From positions 1 through 9,491 of the forward strand of contig CALEIS010000015.1 of NCBI GenBank assembly GCA_937877675.1: DNA of 9,491 nt. Reading direction: 5' to 3'. This stretch comes from an uncultured Clostridia bacterium. Its GTDB lineage: Bacteria > Bacillota > Clostridia > Oscillospirales > Acutalibacteraceae. The notes under the pieces are model-generated. The model was not told where the DNA came from, made no database searches, and saw only the letters and a program-made list of their open reading frames with translations. Made by a program: the position numbers and the translations under genes. This document shows positions 1-7,339 of the stretch, piece after piece; the stretch's first letter is position 1; each line of letters opens with the position of its first letter.

Positions 1-1550
1 ATGTTAACCTTATGACAGGTATGGCTTATGAATATGATGCAGAAGGCAAGGCAACAAAAGTTCCAATGCCTAATGACCCAATTATCGAAGAAATGACATC
101 TGCATTTATGGAAGCAGTTGCTACAACTGACGATGAACTTATGGAAAAATTCTTCGAGGGAGAAACATTTACTCCTGACGAAATTCTTAAAGGTCTTTGC
201 ACAGGTATTTTCGATGGTTCAATCTACCCTGTATATGCAGTTGCAGGTCTTACAGGTGCAGGTGTTGACCAGCTCCTTTACAATCTTGCTTGGTCAGTTC
301 CAGGTGCTTTCGGTTATGCAGGTGAAACAGCAAAGAACGAAGATGGTGAAGATGTAATTCTTCCTTGCGACATCAACGGACCTCTTGCAGCAATTTGCTT
401 CAAGACAGTTGCTGACCCATTTGTTGGTAAGATGTCATTCTTCAAGGTTGTTTCAGGTAAACTTACTCCTGATACTCAGGCTTATAATGTTCGTACAGGC
501 GAAGTAGAAAAGATGGGTAAATTTGTTACTGTTAAGGGTGGCAAACAGGAAGACGCTAAAGAAATTATCGCTGGTGATATCGGCGTTGTTACAAAACTTG
601 CAAATGTTAAAACAGGCGACACACTTTGTGATGCTAAGAACATCGTAATTCTTGATGGTGTTGATGCTCCTAAGGCTTGTCTTTCAATGGCAGTTAATGT
701 TCGCAAGAAGGGTGAAGAAGAAAAGGTTGCTCAGGGACTCTTCAGACTTATGGAAGAAGACCCATCAATCACATTCACTATCAATAAAGAAACAAAAGAA
801 CAAGTTCTTTCAGGTATGGGCGAACAGCACCTTGATGTTATCGTTTCTAAACTTAAGAATAAGTTCGGTGTTGAAGTTGATTTGACAACTCCAAAGGTTG
901 CTTACAGAGAAACAATCAGAAAATCTGCTGAAGCACAGGGTAAACATAAGAAACAGTCAGGTGGTCACGGTCAGTTCGGTGATGTACATATCCGTTTTGA
1001 GCCATGCGACAGTGACGAGCTTGTATTTGCTGAAGAAGTTTTCGGTGGTGCAGTTCCAAAGAACTTCTTCCCTGCAGTTGAAAAAGGACTTCGTGATTGC
1101 GTTCTCAAGGGCGTTCTCGCAGGTTACCCAATGGTAGGCGTTAAGGCTACTCTTTATGATGGCTCATACCACCCAGTTGACTCATCAGAAATGGCATTCA
1201 AGATGGCTGCTTCTCTTGCTTATAAGGCAGGTATTCCAAAGGCAGACCCAACAATTCTTGAACCAGTTGGTACACTCGTTGCTCGTATGCCTGATGATAA
1301 CCTTGGTGACATCATGGGTGACATCACAAAACGTCGTGGTAGAGTTCTCGGTATGGGACCTGCTGACGAACCAAGAATGCAGGAACTCACAGCTGAAGTT
1401 CCAATGGCAGAAATGGGCGACTTTACAACAGTTCTCCGTTCAGTAACAGCAGGACGTGGCTCATTCTCATTCGAGTTCACTCGTTACGAACAAGCTCCAC
1501 AGAACATTGTTGAAAAGGTTATTGCTGAAGCAAAAGTTGACGAAGAATAA
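1..1550 (+). CDS. EF-G-like translational GTPase (EF-G2 type), 5' end missing
   Basis: The reading frame is open from the window edge (codons from position 3), so the internal ATG at 12 is not the start. About 515 codons are visible of a family usually near 690 residues; the GTP-binding motifs lie upstream. Counting from the Met at 12, I see the end of the G domain (to about 120), the beta-barrel domain II (about 123-207), domain III with SGMGEQHLDV (267-276), domain IV (about 293-415) and domain V from GTLVARMPDD (420). Domain IV has KHKKQSGGHGQFGDV instead of the RQSGGRGQYG of canonical EF-G, which resembles the EF-G2 or EF-G-like branch. YHPVDSSE (386-393) keeps the tip histidine. The family catalyses ribosome translocation or recycling with GTP; this paralogue's exact role is unknown. 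A bidirectional terminator follows the stop by 11 nt. Confidence 0.93.
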   Translation, partial: VNLMTGMAYEYDAEGKATKVPMPNDPIIEEMTSAFMEAVATTDDELMEKFFEGETFTPDEILKGLCTGIFDGSIYPVYAVAGLTGAGVDQLLYNLAWSVPGAFGYAGETAKNEDGEDVILPCDINGPLAAICFKTVADPFVGKMSFFKVVSGKLTPDTQAYNVRTGEVEKMGKFVTVKGGKQEDAKEIIAGDIGVVTKLANVKTGDTLCDAKNIVILDGVDAPKACLSMAVNVRKKGEEEKVAQGLFRLMEEDPSITFTINKETKEQVLSGMGEQHLDVIVSKLKNKFGVEVDLTTPKVAYRETIRKSAEAQGKHKKQSGGHGQFGDVHIRFEPCDSDELVFAEEVFGGAVPKNFFPAVEKGLRDCVLKGVLAGYPMVGVKATLYDGSYHPVDSSEMAFKMAASLAYKAGIPKADPTILEPVGTLVARMPDDNLGDIMGDITKRRGRVLGMGPADEPRMQELTAEVPMAEMGDFTTVLRSVTAGRGSFSFEFTRYEQAPQNIVEKVIAEAKVDEE

Positions 1551-1561
1551 TAACAAAAAAG

Positions 1562-1587
1562 AAGACGGTCTATCGACCGTCTTTTTT
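1562..1587 (+). terminator. Bidirectional rho-independent terminator between convergent genes
   Basis: The hairpin has a 9-bp stem, AAGACGGTC (1562-1570) paired with GACCGTCTT (1575-1583), and a 4-nt loop. Six T (1582-1587) follow it on the plus strand. Read from the other side, the run of A before the stem (1555-1560) gives a U tract, so it can also end transcription of the convergent PHP gene. Confidence 0.9.
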
Positions 1588-1593
1588 AATGCT

Positions 1594-1650
1594 TAATTCG
1601 TAATGCTGAATGTGTAATTACGAATTATGAATTACGCATTCCGAATTGTT
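1594..1650. repeat. Palindromic heptamer-phased intergenic repeat
   Basis: This AT-rich stretch has a 7-nt period: AATTACG, AATTATG, AATTACG, CATTCCG and AATTGTT follow each other from 1616 to 1650, with related heptamers (TAATTCG, TAATGCT, GAATGTG) from 1594. The ends are complementary: AATTCGTAATGC (1595-1606) against GCATTCCGAATT (1636-1647) with one mismatch, so it can fold into a long nested hairpin. It touches the PHP stop codon. It looks like a dispersed REP- or MITE-like repeat, but only a genome search could confirm copy number. Confidence 0.6.
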
Positions 1651-3018
1651 TTATATCATTCTGAAAAGTTCAACGATAATTGTCCACAATCTTGTGCTTT
1701 TAAGGATGAACAATACTCTTTGAAGGAATGGAACAAGTCCTTTTTCTGTTTCAAACTCTTTTACATCTTCATTTCTGTCAATAACAAGCGCCTGAGTAAG
1801 ACACATACCACCTTCACCAAAAAGTTCTGCTCTTACATATTGGAAATCTTCTACTCCCTCAATACTATCAAGGTTAAGAGTCACACCCTTTGTACCGATT
1901 TCACCTTTATAAATCACCTTACCATTTGCAATAAACTGAACTGTATGTGCATTTTCAGCCTTTACTGTAACATTGTGACCATTAACTGCAACCTTTGTGA
2001 ACATAGGATATGGAATATCAGTATTCTTTACATCAAAGCCTTCTTCAGGACCGATAATATCATTACCCTTTGGAAGATTTCTTGTCACCATAAATGATGC
2101 GCCATTCTGCATAGTTTTCTTGATGTTTTCATTATTATTTTCTTCCATCATATAGATGTTAAATGAACTGTCAATATTTTCTATTGTATGAGCATCAGTA
2201 TTACTGAAACCGATAACATTTTTGCCATAAGGAAGTGTGTACATCAAAAGATTGTCCCACAAAATTCTGTCATATGGTGTAACACTGTTTGTTTCATTGA
2301 ATACTTCCATTCCAAGGCAAGTATCATATTTGAGAAGAATATCACCGAAGAATTTTATGTTTTTAGCATCACTTACAGTAGAAATATCACTAGAACTTTC
2401 CAACCAGTCACCAGGATGGTTGATGATTGAAAGTCCACCATTTTCTTGTGTGAACTTCACAGCATCTTCAAAGCCATTTTCCCAACCGCCATAACCATTA
2501 CCAACATCTGATGGAAGATAAAAAGCATTTACATGCGCCTTTGTGAGAGTCATATTGTTAAGCTCGTTTGCACCAACAACGCAAGTCATACCTTTTCCAC
2601 GAACTGTACCATCTGCAACAGGATATGCACCTGATGTGATAGCTTCAAATTCTTCGTCAGTTAAGTGTCCAACCTCATAACCTAAAAGTGGCTGGTAGAA
2701 ATAAAGCCATACTTTTGCAGGTGCTCTATTCCATTCAACACCAGTTACACCGTGGTCAGCATTTGCTAAAAAGTCATAATCACGGTTGTAATACTCCTTA
2801 ACCATTGTTGCAAGGTCAACGTTACCGTCACTATAAGTTGTGTGAGAGTGAAGTGACCCCTTGTATGCTCCCCATGCACCGTCACCTTCCCAGATAACAT
2901 CCTCGTAAGGTGAAACAATTACATAATCACTTGTTGCTTCAGCAGCAAAGCCTACAACTGCAAGGCAAGGTGCAAAACAAAGCACCATACAAAGAATAAT
3001 TGCAATAGTTTTTTTCAT
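1651..3018 (-). CDS. Secreted PHP-domain metallohydrolase (CehA/McbA-like)
   Basis: 455 residues. I chose the ATG at 3018 because GGAGGG lies 6 nt upstream and it opens a classic signal peptide (MKKTIAIILC..., h-region to about 23, likely cleavage near GFA-AEA). A complete PHP metal site is visible: LHSHTTYSDG with H57 and H59, NADHG with D88 and H89, GANE with E152, NHPGD with H201, and NTDAH with D275 and H277. Family members are metal-dependent phosphoesterases or related hydrolases; the substrate here is unknown. Residues about 335-415 form an all-beta C-terminal domain, followed by a basic, hydrophobic tail (429-455) that could touch the membrane. It has its own promoter and convergent terminator, so it is a single-gene unit. 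The function is broad (extracellular hydrolase); the fold assignment is firm. Confidence 0.88.
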   Translation of the reverse strand: MKKTIAIILCMVLCFAPCLAVVGFAAEATSDYVIVSPYEDVIWEGDGAWGAYKGSLHSHTTYSDGNVDLATMVKEYYNRDYDFLANADHGVTGVEWNRAPAKVWLYFYQPLLGYEVGHLTDEEFEAITSGAYPVADGTVRGKGMTCVVGANELNNMTLTKAHVNAFYLPSDVGNGYGGWENGFEDAVKFTQENGGLSIINHPGDWLESSSDISTVSDAKNIKFFGDILLKYDTCLGMEVFNETNSVTPYDRILWDNLLMYTLPYGKNVIGFSNTDAHTIENIDSSFNIYMMEENNNENIKKTMQNGASFMVTRNLPKGNDIIGPEEGFDVKNTDIPYPMFTKVAVNGHNVTVKAENAHTVQFIANGKVIYKGEIGTKGVTLNLDSIEGVEDFQYVRAELFGEGGMCLTQALVIDRNEDVKEFETEKGLVPFLQRVLFILKSTRLWTIIVELFRMI

Positions 3019-3045
3019 AATAATCCCTCCATATTTAATGAAATA

Positions 3046-3074
3046 ATTATATAACAGTTGCAAAAAAATTACAA
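3046..3074 (-). promoter_or_regulatory. Sigma-A type promoter of the PHP gene
   Basis: On the minus strand TTGTAA (3074-3069) is separated by 17 bp from a perfect TATAAT (3051-3046). The -10 box ends 27 bp before the chosen start codon, leaving a short leader that contains GGAGGG (3030-3025). Confidence 0.75.
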
Positions 3075-3193
3075 TATAAAAGTTAAAAAGTAATCACCGT
3101 TCAAATCAACAAATTTGAATTTATCGGGCTCTTTAACTTGATTTTTTGGCTCCCTTTGACGAGGGCAATTATAATTGCAACGCAGTTCCTTAA

Positions 3194-3221
3194 TTTTGCG
3201 CTTTGCACTTTGCATTTTGCA
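3194..3221. repeat. Four tandem TTTGCA-type heptamers
   Basis: TTTTGCG, CTTTGCA, CTTTGCA and TTTTGCA stand head to tail. Three copies of the same type occur in inverted orientation at 9172-9192. The surrounding 3075-3247 holds no gene that I can support, only small palindromes: TTCAAAT/ATTTGAA around 3100-3119 and the perfect GCAATTATAATTGC at 3165-3178. Confidence 0.6.
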
Positions 3222-3247
3222 TTCAATTCGATAAACTCCAAATTTAT

Positions 3248-3279
3248 AAAAAAGGCAGAGTCTTATACAGACTCTGCCT
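3248..3279 (-). terminator. Rho-independent terminator of the fibre-lysis unit
   Basis: An 11-bp perfect stem pairs AGGCAGAGTCT (3253-3263) with AGACTCTGCCT (3269-3279) around a 5-nt loop. On the minus strand it is followed by a run of six T (3253-3248, the last stem A included). It lies a few bases after the holin stop codon and has no T tract on the plus strand, so it belongs to the minus-strand operon. Confidence 0.92.
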
Positions 3280-3284
3280 CCTTG

Positions 3285-3530
3285 TTATTCACTTTTCTTA
3301 ATTTGCTTTACAATCTGATTTCCGTAAACTGCTGCACCTGTAATCAGTATTCCTTGCACAACGCTTTCAGGTGATAACCCTAAAATCGCAATAGCACCTA
3401 GGATTCCGAAAAACAAAAGTATAAATGGAATATACTTATCAGGAATTTTCTCTGTATTTTTGATTATTGCACCGATTACATTAAGCACAGGAATCAATAA
3501 AAGTGCATTTTCCGCTATAAATTCTATCAT
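3285..3530 (-). CDS. Phage holin (A118/Hol118-like family)
   Basis: 81 residues with three hydrophobic segments (about 8-23, 33-53 and 57-72) and a basic end, NQIVKQIKKSE. The pattern NTEKIPDKYIPFIL followed by GILITGAAVYGNQI matches the small Gram-positive phage holins of the A118-like family. A holin assembles in the cytoplasmic membrane and opens it at a set time, so that the endolysin encoded two genes upstream can reach peptidoglycan. The start ATG at 3530 has GGGAG 5 nt upstream, and 9 nt separate it from the preceding stop. As the last gene before the terminator it completes an endolysin, XhlA and holin lysis set. Confidence 0.88.
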   Translation of the reverse strand: MIEFIAENALLLIPVLNVIGAIIKNTEKIPDKYIPFILLFFGILGAIAILGLSPESVVQGILITGAAVYGNQIVKQIKKSE

Positions 3531-3539
3531 AAACTCTCC

Positions 3540-3791
3540 CTATATCACAATACTCACAACAGCACCACAAACGGCACTTATTATGGCAACTACAAATTTA
3601 TCCCACAACCAACCGGGACGTCTTTTGAGCGCCTCGATACTTGCTTTTAATTCACCAAGTGTCACGAGCATACTGTCAAGTTTTGTGACACTCTGAACTT
3701 GGGTAAGCGTTACTTCATTGACCTTTTTATAGAGAATTTTTACATCTTCTTCTACTACTTCAAGTCGGTGATTTAATACATCCATTTCCAT
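3540..3791 (-). CDS. XhlA-like phage lysis/hemolysin protein
   Basis: 83 residues from the ATG at 3791; a GTG at 3794 is equally possible and adds one residue (GGAG lies 9 or 6 nt upstream). The first about 55 residues are charged with heptad-like leucines and valines (VVEEDVKILYKKVNEV), a probable coiled coil. After RRPGWLWDK comes one membrane segment, FVVAIISAVCGAVVSIVI, ending at the C-terminus. This layout is that of XhlA, the membrane-associated partner of holin and endolysin in the defective prophage PBSX of Bacillus subtilis. It lies 6 nt after the endolysin stop and just before the holin, the same neighbourhood as in PBSX-type lysis cassettes. The family assignment rests on architecture and context more than on sequence identity. 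Confidence 0.82.
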   Translation of the reverse strand: MEMDVLNHRLEVVEEDVKILYKKVNEVTLTQVQSVTKLDSMLVTLGELKASIEALKRRPGWLWDKFVVAIISAVCGAVVSIVI

Positions 3792-3797
3792 CACGAC

Positions 3798-4697
3798 TTA
3801 CTCCAAATCCTCTTTTTTAACAAAGCCTGTAACATTTTCACCAACAGGTTTCTTTCCAACTCTTGAAAGAGAATTTGTAATCCTTAATCTTCCGTTAAGA
3901 ACTTTACCATCATAGATATAATATTCACCATCAATGGTTTTTACCTCTGTTGATGCTGTGGAATTCACGAAAAGTTTAGCGTTATTAAGAATTACTTTAT
4001 CCCCTGCAGAAAATTCTTTTGGTGCAGGCATTGGTGTTGGTGTAGGTTTTATCGGCTCTTGTGATTGCTCTTTTTTCTCGAAACCATTAAGTCCGTTATA
4101 TTTCATAATTGAAGGATAATGCTTGTATGCTTCATTCAAATCCACATATCCTTGAATCCCCTCTACTCTACCCTTTGCACTCTTCTGCCACATGCCATAA
4201 GGCTTAGCAAAAGTAGGTTTATTACTCCACTGAGCAAGCCAAATGTCGTATCTGTTAAAAATCTCATCCGTGAAATAGTTATCAAGCCAATGCTTATTAG
4301 CATAAATACTAACATAGTAGCCATAACTTTCCATTTTCTCGCAAAAAGCCTTTGCAATCTGTGAAACCCTTTCTTTGCCCAGAGAAGCAACATTGGATTC
4401 TTCCATATCAAAAACTATGGGATATTCAAAGGTCTTACCCTTGATTATCGAATAGCAAAGCTCGGCTTCTTTTTCTGCTTCTGCAACTGTACGAGCATAG
4501 GAATAATGATATGCCCCCACAGGAATTCCTACTTTTTTAGCATTTTCATAGTTAGTTTCAAAAAGCACATCTTTATTATCTTTTCCCCAACCAAAACTTG
4601 AACGAATCATGGCAAATTGGACACCATCACTCTTAACAAGTGGCCAGTTGATTCTACCCTGCCATTTTGAAACATCTATACCTTTATATACTGACAT
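3798..4697 (-). CDS. GH25 endolysin (1,4-beta-N-acetylmuramidase) with SH3-like tail
   Basis: 299 residues from the ATG at 4697 (GGAG 7 nt upstream; the adjacent ATG at 4700 would be only 4 nt away). The N-terminal about 200 residues are a glycoside hydrolase family 25 domain: GIDVSKWQG with D8, AYHYSYA, FDMEES with catalytic-type D97 and E99, WLAQW, MWQ, and YVDLNEAY with D186. Such enzymes cut the glycan strand of peptidoglycan. A proline-rich linker (PIKPTPTPMPAPK) leads to an SH3-like wall-binding domain (about 228-299) with GDKVILNN, YYIYDGKVLNGRLRIT and VTGFV. There is no signal peptide, as expected for a holin-dependent enzyme. It lies 27 nt after the fibre gene and 6 nt before the XhlA-like gene. 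All key residues are present, so it should be active. Confidence 0.95.
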   Translation of the reverse strand: MSVYKGIDVSKWQGRINWPLVKSDGVQFAMIRSSFGWGKDNKDVLFETNYENAKKVGIPVGAYHYSYARTVAEAEKEAELCYSIIKGKTFEYPIVFDMEESNVASLGKERVSQIAKAFCEKMESYGYYVSIYANKHWLDNYFTDEIFNRYDIWLAQWSNKPTFAKPYGMWQKSAKGRVEGIQGYVDLNEAYKHYPSIMKYNGLNGFEKKEQSQEPIKPTPTPMPAPKEFSAGDKVILNNAKLFVNSTASTEVKTIDGEYYIYDGKVLNGRLRITNSLSRVGKKPVGENVTGFVKKEDLE

Positions 4698-4724
4698 CAT
4701 TTCACTCCTTTATATCTGATTTTA

Positions 4725-7106
4725 TTAAAATTTATCATCATAGTTATACATATTCGTCAATATCCAGTTTACATAAACCTCAGTACCTCTTGAGATAACA
4801 AAAGGTGTAAGGTGCTGACTTTGTAAAGAAGGGAAATGGAAATAATCACATACTTCAAGTGTTCCACCGTGTATTCCATATTTAGATGCTTGGCTACCTT
4901 CTGTACCACCTGAGCTTGAAACCTGTGATGTTCCTACATATCGATTATCAGGATTACCGCTTATATAACCATTTGAAGTTGAAATGATGTCATACTTATT
5001 CGCCCACTCTTGCGATAATTTTGCAACTAATTTTTCACCAAGATTTGCACTATATTTACTATTGACAGTTGCCCATATAAAGTCCTTTGTACCTTCACCC
5101 TGACTTTGAAAGCTATGGCAAGAAGCAAAAAGAATAGCATCTGAATTTTCTTTCATTATAGCATCAATATATTGACATTCTAACTCTGTTAACGGTGCAG
5201 TTCCACAATAAGTGTTTGCAGTTGGTTCATTGTCAGGTGCGTAACTACCCCAATTAACTTCAAAATTTCTTGCAAGGTCAACACCGTTTGCGTTTTTTCT
5301 GCCGCCATTGATTACACCATACAAATTGACAAGTGGAACAACAATAAAATGAATATCGTTTTTTAAATTTTTAAGTTTCGGATTGTTTGTGATTTCTTTC
5401 ATTGTGTTATACAACGAACAAATACCCGACCATTCCGGATGGATACCCGAAATTAAAATAATTTTAGGTTTTTCTGTAGAATATTTTCCTGTTGAGTGTT
5501 TTTGGTCAGGATTTTTAAAGTCATATCTGTACAACATATTCCCTTGACTATCTGCACCCAGTTCCTTTTTCGTGATATATAACGGATTGTTTGACATCAA
5601 TTCATCATAATATCCATAAACAGCATTAACTTTTTCGTAACCCGTTAACGCTGATAATGTAGCATCTGGATATACGGTCACCTCTTCATCAAGTACAAAT
5701 AATGGTGCTTTGTCAAAAACAATTCTGTCCTTGTTTACAAATTTTTCAATAGGGTTATCATCCTTGTCAGGCTCATCATATAATCTGTATCCATTGATTA
5801 TAAGGTGTTGTGGCGCATAAGGCAACAACTCTGTGCCTTCATTTAATTGCCATTTATAATCCCTGTTTGCATTGTAATATAAATTTACAATAGCATATTC
5901 AAATTCGTTAGGTGTTGTAAAATTGTAGGCTTCGTTTTGTGAATAATACAATTCCTGAGCCATCTTAAAATTGCCCTCTTTATCAAAATAACAGATTCTG
6001 TGACAGGCAATACAGGTATATGTTGTTGATGGTTTAAGGTATGTTTTTTCCGTAATGTGATACTGCACATTATCACTCTTTACACCTGACGCATTTAACG
6101 CCTTTCCTTTTTCAATCGTCATATGATTAATAAGGTTTGCAGATGTTTTTACAAAATCAGTTTTTTCTTTTGAAATTATCCCATCAGCAATCATCTCACT
6201 TGAAATGTCAGGCATATTCACATGCTTTAACTTAACATAATATGGCACATATTCCGATGGCAACACATCACCCTTAACAAGCATCATTGTTTTGTTGGGC
6301 ATTCTTGTTTTCAAACCGCAAAATCTTACATAACAGTCCTCATTAACCTCTAGTACACCTGTTGTAAAATAGACTCTTGAGCCTGGAATAAAGTCCTTCA
6401 TAAGGGTATATCTTGCAACAATGTTAAAACATGCTCTATCACTTTCATTAGTTGCAATATACTTACCCGCTTTGACAAAAATATAATCGGTTGTGTAGTA
6501 ACCATCGGTGGCTTTAAGCTCACCCGTTGTGCTATCAATAACAACATCACTCATATTAGCCTGTTCGTTATAAAGGTTAGCTGATTGCACAAATAAGTTG
6601 TTGACACCGTCACCCTGTTCTCCTTTTGGCCCAGTTTCTCCCCTTTCACCTCTGTCACCCTTTTCCCCTTTGAAAGTACCCTGTCGGATTGCTTCAAGTA
6701 AGGCATTGATTGAAAAATCATTTACTTTCGCAAGGGAATTATCTGTATCAGGTGACAAATCAAAGGATAAGCAGAATTTCTTTGGCTTGATTACCTGCAC
6801 TGTATTTCCGTCATCATCAATTTTTATAATATTAAAATAACACTCAACACCTTTTAAGGAACTCATTGTTACAGGAATATCGTATTTTACAATATTTGTG
6901 TTTGGGTCAGCTTCAAGATATTCTGTTCTGACCTTTGTTCCTAAAATTGAACGATATTCAATGTAATAACGATAATCGCCTATATATGTAGGGTCAATTT
7001 TAAACTGCAATTCGGTTGCATTATGTTCCCACATAACACCAGCATCTTTTGAAAAATCATCTTGAACATCGGGACCTATATCAATAGAAATTATTCTTTT
7101 TTCCAT
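4725..7106 (-). CDS. Phage tail fibre/baseplate protein with C-terminal M14 metallopeptidase domain
   Basis: 793 residues. The ATG at 7106 shares its A with the upstream TGA stop (TGATG), and AGGAG lies 7 nt before it. In order: a BppU-like N-terminal baseplate-attachment domain (1-120); a helical piece (125-145); seven collagen-type Gly-X-Y triplets (147-167); two related beta modules, from SANLYN (about 175) and SANLIN (about 322), each ending about 106 residues later in an LPSEYVPY- or LLPYAPQ-like strand; and an M14 zinc carboxypeptidase-like domain (about 490-793). M14 landmarks are GIHPEW (H556, E558), RKNANGVDLARNF (R603 and R613), SCHSF (H664) and GGTLEVCDY (E751). The protein would bind the host surface and cut a peptide or amide bond there, perhaps in peptidoglycan or capsule; the substrate is not visible. 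Oddity: the zinc motif reads H-P-E, one residue shorter than the usual HxxE. The fibre and M14 assignments are strong; activity is uncertain. Confidence 0.88.
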   Translation of the reverse strand: MEKRIISIDIGPDVQDDFSKDAGVMWEHNATELQFKIDPTYIGDYRYYIEYRSILGTKVRTEYLEADPNTNIVKYDIPVTMSSLKGVECYFNIIKIDDDGNTVQVIKPKKFCLSFDLSPDTDNSLAKVNDFSINALLEAIRQGTFKGEKGDRGERGETGPKGEQGDGVNNLFVQSANLYNEQANMSDVVIDSTTGELKATDGYYTTDYIFVKAGKYIATNESDRACFNIVARYTLMKDFIPGSRVYFTTGVLEVNEDCYVRFCGLKTRMPNKTMMLVKGDVLPSEYVPYYVKLKHVNMPDISSEMIADGIISKEKTDFVKTSANLINHMTIEKGKALNASGVKSDNVQYHITEKTYLKPSTTYTCIACHRICYFDKEGNFKMAQELYYSQNEAYNFTTPNEFEYAIVNLYYNANRDYKWQLNEGTELLPYAPQHLIINGYRLYDEPDKDDNPIEKFVNKDRIVFDKAPLFVLDEEVTVYPDATLSALTGYEKVNAVYGYYDELMSNNPLYITKKELGADSQGNMLYRYDFKNPDQKHSTGKYSTEKPKIILISGIHPEWSGICSLYNTMKEITNNPKLKNLKNDIHFIVVPLVNLYGVINGGRKNANGVDLARNFEVNWGSYAPDNEPTANTYCGTAPLTELECQYIDAIMKENSDAILFASCHSFQSQGEGTKDFIWATVNSKYSANLGEKLVAKLSQEWANKYDIISTSNGYISGNPDNRYVGTSQVSSSGGTEGSQASKYGIHGGTLEVCDYFHFPSLQSQHLTPFVISRGTEVYVNWILTNMYNYDDKF

Positions 7107-7339
7107 CAAATTTCTCCTTTATAGTAATTTTTTAAATGGAATGCTGTTTGAGTAAGTTCGTCCTTTATTTCGTAAAACTTGTTCAAATTGTTTCTTAATT
7201 GTCTCACAGCATCCAAATCCCCCGACTCTTTTGCTTGTTTTATGTCTGCCTTGCATTTATCAATAAAGAATTGCTGTAACTGTGCATTCTTTTCATATTC
7301 CTGTCCCAATTCATTAAGGGACATTATTTCAGCTTTCAA
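7106..7339 (-). CDS. Small helical protein, unknown function, in the SOS fibre-lysis unit
   Basis: 77 residues if translation starts at the TTG at 7339, which has GGGGGAG 4 nt upstream. The first ATG (7324) is 19 nt from that site, so TTG is preferred; an ATG start would give 72 residues. The protein is strongly charged and appears wholly alpha-helical, with coiled-coil-like spacing (QLQQFFIDKCKADIKQAKESGDLDAV... LRNNLNKFYEIKDELTQT). I do not recognise the family. The gene overlaps the upstream HTH gene by 11 nt and shares one base with the fibre start, so all three are probably translationally coupled. That position suggests a partner or assembly helper of the fibre, or a small regulator, but this is inference from position alone. 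Confidence 0.7.
   Translation of the reverse strand: MKAEIMSLNELGQEYEKNAQLQQFFIDKCKADIKQAKESGDLDAVRQLRNNLNKFYEIKDELTQTAFHLKNYYKGEI

Noticed and set aside
1627..2097. 156-codon plus-strand ORF
   Set aside because: It lies antisense to the PHP gene, is cysteine- and asparagine-rich with no family motif, and has no ribosome site.
6598..6840. Proline-rich plus-strand ORF (SPLSPLSPFSPL)
   Set aside because: It is the antisense reading of the collagen-like Gly-X-Y segment of the fibre gene; the proline pattern is a mirror of the glycine codons. No ribosome site supports it.
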